Source: an uncultured Armatimonadota bacterium
Lineage (GTDB): Bacteria > Armatimonadota > Armatimonadia > Armatimonadales > Armatimonadaceae
DNA: 64,000 nucleotides
Assembly (NCBI GenBank): GCA_903910385.1
Contig: CAIVZM010000017.1
Coordinates: forward strand, 1-64,000
Reading direction: 5' to 3'
The notes below the pieces were generated by a model that saw only the letters and a list, made by a program, of their open reading frames with translations, did no database searches and had not been told where the DNA came from. Positions within the stretch are counted from its first letter, which is position 1. Each line of letters opens with the position of its first letter. Shown in pieces: positions 17,465-25,409 of this stretch. A program made the position numbers and the translations under genes.

Positions 17465-18283
17465 ATGACCGCTGTCGATTTTGTATTTAGCGAATTGCCC
17501 TTTCATGCCTGGCGTTCGACGCCGCAGGTCATGCCGGGGGCGCATGTCCATACCGATATAGAACTGAACTTTTTGCTGTCCGGTCAGGCGGATTATTTTC
17601 ATGCCGGAAGGTTCTATACGGTTCCGCCGCGTCGCCTTGTCGTTTTCTGGGCGGGAATGCCGCATCGTCTTACCGCGCTTGCTCCTGGTACGGAATACTA
17701 TTGTATGACCCTACCTCTGGCATGGTTTCTGGAATGGAATCTGGGCGGCGCCCTGCCGAACCGCCTTTTGACAGGGGAGTTGATTCTCGAACCCTCAGAC
17801 CAGGCGGCCGCCTATGATGAAGCGACCATGGCGCGGTGGGCGGAGGATCTTACCCGTGGGGACGCCGAAGGGCGGCGTATCGCCCTGCTGGAAACGGAGG
17901 CGCGTCTGCGGCGGCTGGGCGGGACGATAGGTATGGAACCGGGTATGGAAAAAGCGATCAGCTCGGCGCGAGGTCGGCAGTGGGAGCGAATCGCCGACTA
18001 TATCGGGCGTCATTACCGGGAGCCGTTGACAGTCGCCCGTATTGCGGAAGCGGTGGGACTACATGCCAATTATGCAGCGACGGCGTTTCGGGAAGGGGCG
18101 GGTCTGAGTCTATGGGAATACGTTACCCGATTACGAATCTCTCACGCGCAACGCCTCCTGTTGACGACGGACTGGACAGCGGAGCGTATCGCTCTGGACT
18201 GCGGCTTCCGTTCTCCCGCCCGTTTCTTCGCTACCTTCAAGCGTCTTTGCGGCGTCACGCCCCGGCAATATCGCCACCGTTGA
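17465..18283 (+). CDS. AraC family transcriptional regulator
   Basis: The 272-residue protein combines an N-terminal cupin sensor (about residues 10-90; HVHTDIELNFLLSGQADYFH and GMPHRL) with a C-terminal double helix-turn-helix (about residues 175-272; VARIAEAVGLHANYAATAFR and ALDCGFRSPARFFATFKR). The cupin type suggests a small, perhaps sugar-like, inducer. The start has TATTCT at 17453-17458 ending 6 nt before the ATG and no Shine-Dalgarno. It is divergent to the PhyH pair and precedes the ThuA-like gene by about 130 nt on the same strand, so it may regulate both sides. Confidence 0.92.
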   Translation: MTAVDFVFSELPFHAWRSTPQVMPGAHVHTDIELNFLLSGQADYFHAGRFYTVPPRRLVVFWAGMPHRLTALAPGTEYYCMTLPLAWFLEWNLGGALPNRLLTGELILEPSDQAAAYDEATMARWAEDLTRGDAEGRRIALLETEARLRRLGGTIGMEPGMEKAISSARGRQWERIADYIGRHYREPLTVARIAEAVGLHANYAATAFREGAGLSLWEYVTRLRISHAQRLLLTTDWTAERIALDCGFRSPARFFATFKRLCGVTPRQYRHR

Positions 18284-18412
18284 GCGAAATCCTCTCAAAG
18301 ACGCCTTTGAGCGTTTCGCAGGGGAGACAGAGGCTAAAGCAGGAAACCGGAAACGCGACGGGGAACAAAAAAGCGACGTAGACGTTACGCGTTGCAAGGA
18401 GTATCGGGAGTT

Positions 18413-19090
18413 ATGGCGAATCGTAAGGCTCTTGTTGTTTGGGGCGGTTGGGATGGGCATCAGCCGAAGGAAGTGGCGGAAATTTCCCGCGAGCAGTTGG
18501 CGAAGCATGGTTTCGACGTGGAAGTGTCCGACACGTTAGATGCGTATCTGGATGGCGAAAAGCTCAAGTCTCTGGACTTGATCGTACCGGTCTGGACGAT
18601 GGGGACGATCAGTGGAGATCAGGAGCGCAATCTTCTGGAAGCCGTCAAGTCGGGCGTCGGAATCGGCGGTTGTCATGGCGGTATGTGCGATTCCTTCCGT
18701 AACAGCACCGAGTATCAGTTTATGACCGGGGGACAGTGGGTATCACATCCGGGCAATGATGGCACCAACTACACGGTGGATATCAAAGACCCTGATCATT
18801 TCATCACGCAGGGGACCCCGCTTTCCTTCGCGGTCAGTTCAGAACAGTATTATATGCATGTCGATCCGGCGGTTCGCGTCCTCGCATCCACACGGATGCC
18901 GGTCGCCGATGGGCCTCATGTGAAAAATGGCAACTTCGATATGCCCGTGGTCTGGACCAAGTACTATGGCGAGGGACGGGTATTTTACTCGTCGCTGGGA
19001 CATCAGGCGAATATCGTCGCTCAGGAAGACCCGTTGCGCATTCTGACCCGTGGCCTGTTGTGGGCGGCGCACGCGGAAGACGCTGCTTAA
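18413..19090 (+). CDS. ThuA-like glutamine amidotransferase-fold protein
   Basis: From ATG 18413 the protein has 225 residues and matches the ThuA (trehalose utilisation) family, which has a class I glutamine-amidotransferase-like fold. Seen: KALVVWGGWDGHQPKE at the N-terminus, VPVWTMGTIS, GVGIGGCHGGMCDSF with Cys in the nucleophile-elbow position, and TKYYGEGRVFYSSLGHQ near the C-terminus. The AAGGAG at 18396-18401 supports 18413 rather than the TTG at 18392. These proteins occur in sugar-processing clusters; the reaction is not established here. A long hairpin follows the stop. Confidence 0.88.
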   Translation: MANRKALVVWGGWDGHQPKEVAEISREQLAKHGFDVEVSDTLDAYLDGEKLKSLDLIVPVWTMGTISGDQERNLLEAVKSGVGIGGCHGGMCDSFRNSTEYQFMTGGQWVSHPGNDGTNYTVDIKDPDHFITQGTPLSFAVSSEQYYMHVDPAVRVLASTRMPVADGPHVKNGNFDMPVVWTKYYGEGRVFYSSLGHQANIVAQEDPLRILTRGLLWAAHAEDAA

Positions 19091-19100
19091 TGCCTTCCCT

Positions 19101-19134
19101 TTCCCCGTCCGATGTTCGCGCATCGGACGGGGAA
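19101..19134 (+). terminator. Hairpin after the ThuA-like gene
   Basis: A 14-bp perfect stem TTCCCCGTCCGATG (19101-19114) / CATCGGACGGGGAA (19121-19134) with a 6-nt loop starts 10 nt after the stop codon. It lacks a T-tract on the plus strand, so it is a terminator or mRNA 3'-end stabiliser by position. Confidence 0.45.
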
Positions 19135-19201
19135 ATACGCTCCGCTTGCGCCTCCTGAACCATTCAGATTCCCCCAACTTTTGAAGCGGTGAGAACCGAC
19201 T

Positions 19202-20404
19202 ATGCCAACGCCCACCCCCTCACCTGCCCCGGTTCCAACGCCCTCGCCTCTGTCTTCGCCATTGACGGATGCGTTACTGATGCCGAAATTAGATTTCTTT
19301 TCTACTACTCCCATCACGACGACAAACCATCCGCTGATCGATTTCGCTCTTTCGATGGGCTTTCTCTTTGGCGGTATCGCTCTGGGGAGTCTGGTGGGAC
19401 GTCTAATCCGCGCCTATGTCAAGAAGTCCGGCAACAGTCAGGATCAGGAATGGGGCGAACTCGTGGCGCGAGGTCTCGCCAATATGCCGGGAATCCTCAT
19501 CTGCATGCTGGGGGCTTATCTGGCGTTACTGAGCTGGCCGATAGAGATACGGGAAGAAACGAAGCGGATTATTGTACAGACGATATTCGTGATTGCGGCG
19601 CTTTCCGTTACCTTTGCGACCTCCCGTCTGGCGCTGCTCCTTTTGCAACGCTACTCTGCGAACGCGCCCGGAATATTGCCGACTACCTCTATCTTTGGCA
19701 ACTTCATCAAGCTTGTGGTTGTCCTTCTGGGTATCCTGATCATCCTGCAATCGCTGGGCATTTCGATCACCCCGATCCTCACCGCCCTTGGCGTTGGCGG
19801 TCTGGCGGTCGCTCTGGCGTTGCAGGATACGCTCTCTAACCTGTTCTCCGGCTTTCAGATTCTGGCATCCCGGCAGTTTGCGCCGGGCGATTATGTTCGG
19901 CTTTCCAGCGGCGAGGAAGGAAATGTTTCCGATATCGCCTGGCGGAACACGACTATTCGTAGTCTGCAACAGTTCGATATCGTGGTCCCGAACTCCACCC
20001 TCTCCAAAGCGATTTTGACCAACTTCGGGCAAGCGGACGCTATTTACAATTTTCAGATTCCCTTCAGCATCGCTTATGGAACGGATCTGGCACGGGCGGA
20101 AGAAGTGATCCGGGAAGTCGGCAGAGAAACCCTGAGCGTCGTGCCGGGAGGCGATAAAGACTATGAACCGGTGGTGCGTTACCAGAACTTCGCCGATATG
20201 GGACTGCAGGGGCAGGTGACGCTTGGTGTGATGTCTTATACCGACCAGTTCGCTGTCCGGCATGAGTTTATCAAAAGGCTGGATGCTCGCCTTCGTGCGG
20301 ATGATATCCTCCTCGGCCGCAATCCCGGCGCTTTGCTTGCTCCGGAAGCGACGCCGGACGCTGTCAAAAAGGAGAGTGGGAACGCGACAGGCGAGGGCGA
20401 TTGA
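19202..20404 (+). CDS. MscS family mechanosensitive ion channel
   Basis: The 400-residue protein has a Pro/Ser/Thr-rich start, three or four membrane segments (about residues 45-70, 90-115, 130-155 and a pore helix at 165-200 containing TALGVGGLAVALALQDTLSN), followed by the MscS beta domain (APGDYVRLSSGEEGNVSDIAWRNTTIRS and VVPNSTLSKAILTNF) and a C-terminal alpha/beta domain. The Gly/Ala-rich pore helix packing and the LQDTLSNLFSG block are diagnostic. It should open under membrane tension to release solutes during hypo-osmotic shock. Confidence 0.93.
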   Translation: MPTPTPSPAPVPTPSPLSSPLTDALLMPKLDFFSTTPITTTNHPLIDFALSMGFLFGGIALGSLVGRLIRAYVKKSGNSQDQEWGELVARGLANMPGILICMLGAYLALLSWPIEIREETKRIIVQTIFVIAALSVTFATSRLALLLLQRYSANAPGILPTTSIFGNFIKLVVVLLGILIILQSLGISITPILTALGVGGLAVALALQDTLSNLFSGFQILASRQFAPGDYVRLSSGEEGNVSDIAWRNTTIRSLQQFDIVVPNSTLSKAILTNFGQADAIYNFQIPFSIAYGTDLARAEEVIREVGRETLSVVPGGDKDYEPVVRYQNFADMGLQGQVTLGVMSYTDQFAVRHEFIKRLDARLRADDILLGRNPGALLAPEATPDAVKKESGNATGEGD

Positions 20405-20492
20405 ATCCGCGAAGCCGTACCCTGCAAACCATGAGAGTCAACGGTATCGACACCAGCGAAAACCCGTGCTAAGCTACATTAGAAGCGAAAAT

Positions 20493-21791
20493 ATGCAAAA
20501 CCATAATAAATCCGCCGCGTTGTTCGAGGAAGCGGTGCAGGTCATACCCGGCGGGGTCAACTCGCCCGTACGCGCCTTCAAAAGCGTTGGCGGCGCTCCC
20601 CTGTTTATCGAAAGGGGCGAAGGTCCTTTCCTCTACGATGTCGATGGGAACCGTTATCTTGATTTGATAGGGTCGTGGGGACCATTGATTTTCGGACACG
20701 CCGATCCGGCGATCCTGGCGGCGATTACGGACGCCGCGCAGCGAGGAACCTCTTTCGGTGCGGCGACAGAAGGCGAAGTGCGCTTCGCGGAGGAAATCTG
20801 CGCGGCGGTTCCCTCGGTTGAAAAAGTGCGTCTGGTATCCTCTGGCACGGAGGCGGCGATGAGTTTTCTCCGGGCGGCGCGTGGCTTCACCGGCAGGACG
20901 AAGATCGTCAAGTTCGAGGGGTGTTACCATGGACATAGCGACGCTCTACTTTCCAAAGCGGGAAGCGGTCTTGCCACTTTCGGATTGCCCGATTCGGCAG
21001 GCGTTCCCGCCTCGATGACCGCAGGGACGATTACGCTTCCGTACAATGATCTGGATGCCGTTCACGAGCTTTTCGCTGTCGATGGCGCGGAGATCGCCGC
21101 CGTTGCGCTGGAACCTGTCGTGGGAAATATGGGGTGTGTGCCCCCCGATGAAGGCTATCTGGCGGGATTGCGCGAAATCACGACCCGGCACGGCGCTTTA
21201 TTGCTGTTCGATGAGGTAATGACCGGCTTCCGACTCGCTTACGGTGGGGCGCAGGAACGGTTTGGAATCACGCCGGACTTGACGGCGATGGGCAAGATCA
21301 TCGGCGGCGGGCTTCCGCTGGCGGCATACGGCGGGAGAGCGGACATCATGGATGTCATCGCTCCGGTGGGACCAGTCTATCAGGCAGGGACGCTTTCCGG
21401 TAACCCGGTCGCCGTCGCCGCCGGGCGGGCGATGCTCAAGCGACTGCGCGAACAACCTCCCTACGACTATCTGGAGACGCAGACCGCAAAACTTGCCGCT
21501 TCCCTGCGCGAATCCGCCGCATCAGCGGGAATCCCGGTGACCGTGAATCAGGTCGGTTCCATGTTGACAATCTTTTTCACGCCGACGGCGAATGCTTCCA
21601 TACGCAACTACGCCGACGCCAAAACCAGTGACGCCGCACGTTACGCTCGTTTCTTCCATGCGATGCTCGAACGCGGCGTGTATCTTCCGCCCTCGCAGTT
21701 CGAAGCCGCATTCCTTTCCGCCGCGCTGGAACCCTCGCACTTCGACGAAATCGCCGCCGTCGCGCAGGACGCCTTTTCGACGCTCCGTTAA
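20493..21791 (+). CDS. hemL: Glutamate-1-semialdehyde 2,1-aminomutase
   Basis: The 432-residue PLP enzyme converts glutamate-1-semialdehyde to 5-aminolevulinate in C5-pathway tetrapyrrole synthesis. Motifs: VIPGGVNSPVRAFKSVGG at the N-terminus, SSGTEAAM (phosphate cup), GCYHGHSD, LLLFDEVMTGFR (Asp to PLP nitrogen) and AMGKIIGGGLP (Schiff-base Lys). The aminomutase-typical gate loop PVYQAGTLSGNP is present. The ATG at 20493 fits the normal family N-terminus; the frame is open further upstream into the MscS gene but that part is not conserved. A strong terminator follows. Confidence 0.97.
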   Translation: MQNHNKSAALFEEAVQVIPGGVNSPVRAFKSVGGAPLFIERGEGPFLYDVDGNRYLDLIGSWGPLIFGHADPAILAAITDAAQRGTSFGAATEGEVRFAEEICAAVPSVEKVRLVSSGTEAAMSFLRAARGFTGRTKIVKFEGCYHGHSDALLSKAGSGLATFGLPDSAGVPASMTAGTITLPYNDLDAVHELFAVDGAEIAAVALEPVVGNMGCVPPDEGYLAGLREITTRHGALLLFDEVMTGFRLAYGGAQERFGITPDLTAMGKIIGGGLPLAAYGGRADIMDVIAPVGPVYQAGTLSGNPVAVAAGRAMLKRLREQPPYDYLETQTAKLAASLRESAASAGIPVTVNQVGSMLTIFFTPTANASIRNYADAKTSDAARYARFFHAMLERGVYLPPSQFEAAFLSAALEPSHFDEIAAVAQDAFSTLR

Positions 21792-21807
21792 AAACGCAGA
21801 CGGAAAG

Positions 21808-21840
21808 TGGCGCGACGATAAAATCGTCGCGCCATTTTTT
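21808..21840 (+). terminator. Rho-independent terminator of hemL
   Basis: A 12-bp perfect stem TGGCGCGACGAT (21808-21819) / ATCGTCGCGCCA (21823-21834) with AAA loop followed by TTTTTT. It lies between the convergent hemL and ABC permease genes. Confidence 0.88.
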
Positions 21841-21849
21841 GTAACTCCT

Positions 21850-23523
21850 CTATGCCTGAGGACGGGCGCTTCGACGGCGATTTGCTGAAATACCATTCGC
21901 AATGACAAACGCCACCACGCCGAAGCAAGCCGCAATCATGCCGGACCGAACCAGAGACTCGGTGAAGGCGCCCACATGATCTGTAGCGAGAGCGGGGCTT
22001 AAGATCCACAGGGACGTCAGGGGATTGGTTTCCCATGAACTTTGCCCCATTGTCAGGACAAGCATCGGCAGTCCGGCGACGGCGATGAGCAAGGCGAAAG
22101 CGGTCGCCCGTGCCGACGATAATTGGGTGACCATACTTCCGGCAAGGCGCGATAACGTCCAGATCAGAAAGCCGACACAGATTGCGTAGAATCCGCCTGC
22201 GATCAGGATTCCGCTCAAGAAGGACAGAAAGCCCGGACGAAACGACGCGCCGATTACTGCTCCCAGAAGAGCCGTAGATACCCAGAGCAGATAGAAGGGC
22301 ATCGACCCGCTATGTTCCGTATGGAACGCCCGGTTCCAGACGATCCGGCGCTGGCGGGAAGGTTCGTCTGCGGCATTCGCAACCGCTCCCGGAGGCGCGT
22401 CCGCTCCTGTTGCGGGAACGAATAATCCCGGCAAGAAAGGCATCGCTACCGCCAGAGGGAAAATCATAACCCATAGAATAGGCGTTGATGACACGGTGAA
22501 CGATTGGGTTTCGCTATAACCCATCATGTCCATCGTCACATGACTGGCGGCGCTATACATCGTCCCGGCGACGGTGACAAAAGTCAACAGGAGTATCTGC
22601 TTGCGCAGAGAGGGACCGCTCGCCGCGCCGAATAACCCGAGGCGGTAGGTCGATGCGGTAAGTAACAGGCGGATGATCAAACTGGCGATACCCAGAAACA
22701 GAACCATTCTCGTCAGCAATGCCAGCGATGAGCCTTCTCCGTTCATCACGGGCATCACCGCAAGGACAGGATTCAACCACGCAATTTCCAATCCCGGCGC
22801 CAGAGGCATGCTGAAGTTGTTGGTGGAACCTGATAGGGACATCGCTCCTGCTACATAGGTGGCGGCGAAATAGCCTGCCACCGCCGCATAAGTCCAGATT
22901 GTCGCCAGTAGGGGCGCGGGAACGGCGCAGGAAAAGAACAGCCCGATTGCGGAAAGGATCACGCTATCGACCGCCAGAAGGAAGTAGACGCGGAAAACGT
23001 CCGCCAGAGTCGCGCCGCCCAGAAGGATACACAGCGCCGAGGCGGGCAGGGATAGAATGAGCAGAAGACTCAGGAAGGCGATGCTCGACATCAATTTGCC
23101 AATCAGGATATGCCCTGAGGTCAACGGAGTCGTGACCAGCAAATCGAAGGATTGACGCTGTCGTTCCCCGACAATGGACGCCGCCGTCAGAGCGGGAGCG
23201 ATCAACGTGATCAATGCGCTCAGCGTGATGAAGATAAAGTAATAAAAACCTTCCAGTTTGCCCTGAGCGTCCACGATGTTGAACGCCGGTCGATCCCCGC
23301 CATAGGTGAGAGGATTGAGGCTCTGTCCGGTGGAAACGGCATACCCGGAGACGGCAAGAATGCCCATCAGCAGTAGATACCCGCCCATGAACCAGTAGGA
23401 ACGAGAGCCGCGCATCTGCGCCCGTAAATCGCGTATTACGATGGGATTGGCGACAAACTGCTTGAGGCCGGGAAAGCGGCGCAACAGCGCATCGATGGGG
23501 GATGGCGCTACTTTGGTTGTCAT
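21850..23523 (-). CDS. ABC-2 type transporter permease
   Basis: This 557-residue integral membrane protein starts with a cytoplasmic segment typical of ABC-2 permeases (NPIVIRDLRAQMRGSRSYWFMGGYLLLMG) and has roughly twelve membrane segments. EGFYYFIFITLSALITLIAPALTAASIVGERQRQSFDLLVTTPL carries the conserved SIVGERQ..T/DLL..TPL element of this family, described here in two pieces. It is the last gene of a five-gene operon: 2 nt separate it from the ATPase gene upstream. It presumably forms the translocation path together with the 307-residue permease. AGGAAAGG is the ribosome binding site, inside the ATPase 3' end. Confidence 0.9.
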   Translation of the reverse strand: MTTKVAPSPIDALLRRFPGLKQFVANPIVIRDLRAQMRGSRSYWFMGGYLLLMGILAVSGYAVSTGQSLNPLTYGGDRPAFNIVDAQGKLEGFYYFIFITLSALITLIAPALTAASIVGERQRQSFDLLVTTPLTSGHILIGKLMSSIAFLSLLLILSLPASALCILLGGATLADVFRVYFLLAVDSVILSAIGLFFSCAVPAPLLATIWTYAAVAGYFAATYVAGAMSLSGSTNNFSMPLAPGLEIAWLNPVLAVMPVMNGEGSSLALLTRMVLFLGIASLIIRLLLTASTYRLGLFGAASGPSLRKQILLLTFVTVAGTMYSAASHVTMDMMGYSETQSFTVSSTPILWVMIFPLAVAMPFLPGLFVPATGADAPPGAVANAADEPSRQRRIVWNRAFHTEHSGSMPFYLLWVSTALLGAVIGASFRPGFLSFLSGILIAGGFYAICVGFLIWTLSRLAGSMVTQLSSARATAFALLIAVAGLPMLVLTMGQSSWETNPLTSLWILSPALATDHVGAFTESLVRSGMIAACFGVVAFVIANGISANRRRSARPQA

Positions 23524-23525
23524 GA

Positions 23526-24479
23526 TTAATGCACCTTTCCTGTTGTCACGCGCAGGAAGACGTCTTCGAGATCCATCGCGCTCTCGGCGAACGAAGTCAA
23601 TGGGTGTTCTTCTGCGATCAGGGAACGCAGTAGAATCGCCTGTTGCTCCACATTGCCGGTAAAGGCGACGCGAACAGTGTACGGCGTATCCGTATCGCGG
23701 GTCACTTTTTCGATCAGCGGATGATCGCGCAGGGTTTCCAGCAAACGGGTTACTGCGGAATCGTCATTCCGGACGGAAATCATCAACTGGCGGGTCGGTT
23801 GCAACTGGCGGACAATGGTCTCGACATCGCCGCTGACCAGCAGTTTCCCGCGCTCCTGAATCCCGATCTTGTTGCAGAAATCCGCCAGTTCCGGCAGGAT
23901 ATGCGACGAGACGATAATCGTCTTGCCCAGAGCCCCCAGACGCGCAATCAGTTTTTTGATATCGATACGGGCGCGCGGGTCGAGACCGGATGCCGGTTCA
24001 TCCAGCAGTAATACTTTGGGATCATGCACCAGGCACTTGGCAAGGCATAACCGCTGTTGCATACCGCGAGAAAGCGTCTGAACATAGGCGTCCCGCTTTT
24101 CCATCAGGTCTGTCACGGTCAGGACGCGTTCGATAATTTCCGGGCGCGATTCCTTCGGCGGGTCGTAAGCCGCGCAGAAGAAATCCAGATATTCCCACAC
24201 CTTGATGTCGTCGTAAACGCCGAAGGCGTCCGGCATGTATCCGATATAGGGGCGCACTTCACGGGGAAAGCGCACGACATCAATCCCATTGACGGTGGCG
24301 GAACCGGAGGTCGGCTGGATCAGGGTCGCCAGCATTTTGATGGTGGTCGTCTTGCCCGCGCCGTTCGGTCCGATAAACCCGAAGATATCGCCGGGATAGA
24401 GGTCCAGAGTCCATCCTTCTACAGCAACCAGAGTTCCGTAGGTCTTGCGGAGGTTTTCCGCGCTAATCATGGGTTGCAT
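23526..24479 (-). CDS. ABC transporter ATP-binding protein
   Basis: The 317-residue ATPase has Walker A GPNGAGKTTTIKML (about residue 37), Q-loop region YMPDAFGVYDD, signature LSRGMQQRLCLAK (about 140), Walker B VLLLDEPASGLDP (about 160) and switch His in VSSHILPEL. A C-terminal domain of about 90 residues follows, as in exporters of the CcmA/NatA/DrrA type. It energises the flanking ABC-2 permeases. It is 6 nt downstream of the 307-residue permease and 2 nt before the 557-residue one. Confidence 0.95.
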   Translation of the reverse strand: MQPMISAENLRKTYGTLVAVEGWTLDLYPGDIFGFIGPNGAGKTTTIKMLATLIQPTSGSATVNGIDVVRFPREVRPYIGYMPDAFGVYDDIKVWEYLDFFCAAYDPPKESRPEIIERVLTVTDLMEKRDAYVQTLSRGMQQRLCLAKCLVHDPKVLLLDEPASGLDPRARIDIKKLIARLGALGKTIIVSSHILPELADFCNKIGIQERGKLLVSGDVETIVRQLQPTRQLMISVRNDDSAVTRLLETLRDHPLIEKVTRDTDTPYTVRVAFTGNVEQQAILLRSLIAEEHPLTSFAESAMDLEDVFLRVTTGKVH

Positions 24480-24485
24480 CAGCGG

Positions 24486-25409
24486 TTAACCTCCTTTCTC
24501 TTTTCGTGTCGCCTGCATCGGCATACCCAACCGCGCCAGCGCCTTGAGCGTTCCCGCAACGCAAAGTCCCGCCCCGATAAGGTAAAGGAAAGGCGCTATC
24601 AGGAAAATGCCGCTATCGCGCCACATATCGCTGGAAATCATGGTCTGCGAGGAATTTTCCATCCAGAGAATCACCAGAGCGGGATTCAAATGCGCGATCA
24701 GCGAGGACACAATCCATGCGGTAGGCGGACGGGTATTCTCGTACCCATACGTATAGCCTTGAGTGAACGCGCTATCGCTCGTCATGCTCACGCCGAAAAC
24801 GCTCATCAGCATGGGTAACAGAACCAGGGTGAAGAGCAACGACAGAGTGACTATCGACAGAGTAGCGACGGAGCGTTTCGTATTCGCGGAGATATAAACC
24901 GTAAAGGTCGCCAGAAAGACGCACCATGCGGCAAGCAGGAACTGTATCCACAACAGCGCAGGCAGGGCATAGGACTTGTTGTAATGCGACGTACAGTGCG
25001 TCAGTAGCAGTGGCGGCAAGAAGATCAGCATGATGATTCCCGCCAGACTCAGACGCCAGAGCAGCTTTCCCGCCAGAATACGCGACGGTGACAGATTAGT
25101 CAGGATCAGAGAGTCCCAGGTCATCCGCTCGCGTTCGCCGGAAATCGCGGTGTACAGCGATCCCGGAATCAATAAGGTCAGCAGGCCGAATTCGAACCAG
25201 AGAATGCCCTGACTCATGTCGTCCTTGTACATGACGATGGTCACCAGAAACCAGGCGTACAGTACATACAGGAGTCCGAACAGGATACGCGTAATGGTTC
25301 GTTGCGTCGTTGCGGTGTAGTCGCCGGACACGGTGAATCGTCGGATAGCCCGTGTCGTTTCGATTTGCATCGGGTTTTCCCGAAGCAGATAGCGCCAGAG
25401 ATGGCTCAT
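24486..25409 (-). CDS. ABC-2 type transporter permease (second subunit)
   Basis: The 307-residue protein has about six membrane segments and the family element PGSLYTAISGERERMTWDSL near residue 80, equivalent to the SGERE-type coupling motif of ABC-2 permeases. Its ATG overlaps the stop of the 865-residue upstream gene by 4 nt, so translation is coupled. Together with the 557-residue permease and the ATPase it makes a plausible heterodimeric exporter. The cargo is unknown. Confidence 0.88.
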   Translation of the reverse strand: MSHLWRYLLRENPMQIETTRAIRRFTVSGDYTATTQRTITRILFGLLYVLYAWFLVTIVMYKDDMSQGILWFEFGLLTLLIPGSLYTAISGERERMTWDSLILTNLSPSRILAGKLLWRLSLAGIIMLIFLPPLLLTHCTSHYNKSYALPALLWIQFLLAAWCVFLATFTVYISANTKRSVATLSIVTLSLLFTLVLLPMLMSVFGVSMTSDSAFTQGYTYGYENTRPPTAWIVSSLIAHLNPALVILWMENSSQTMISSDMWRDSGIFLIAPFLYLIGAGLCVAGTLKALARLGMPMQATRKEKGG

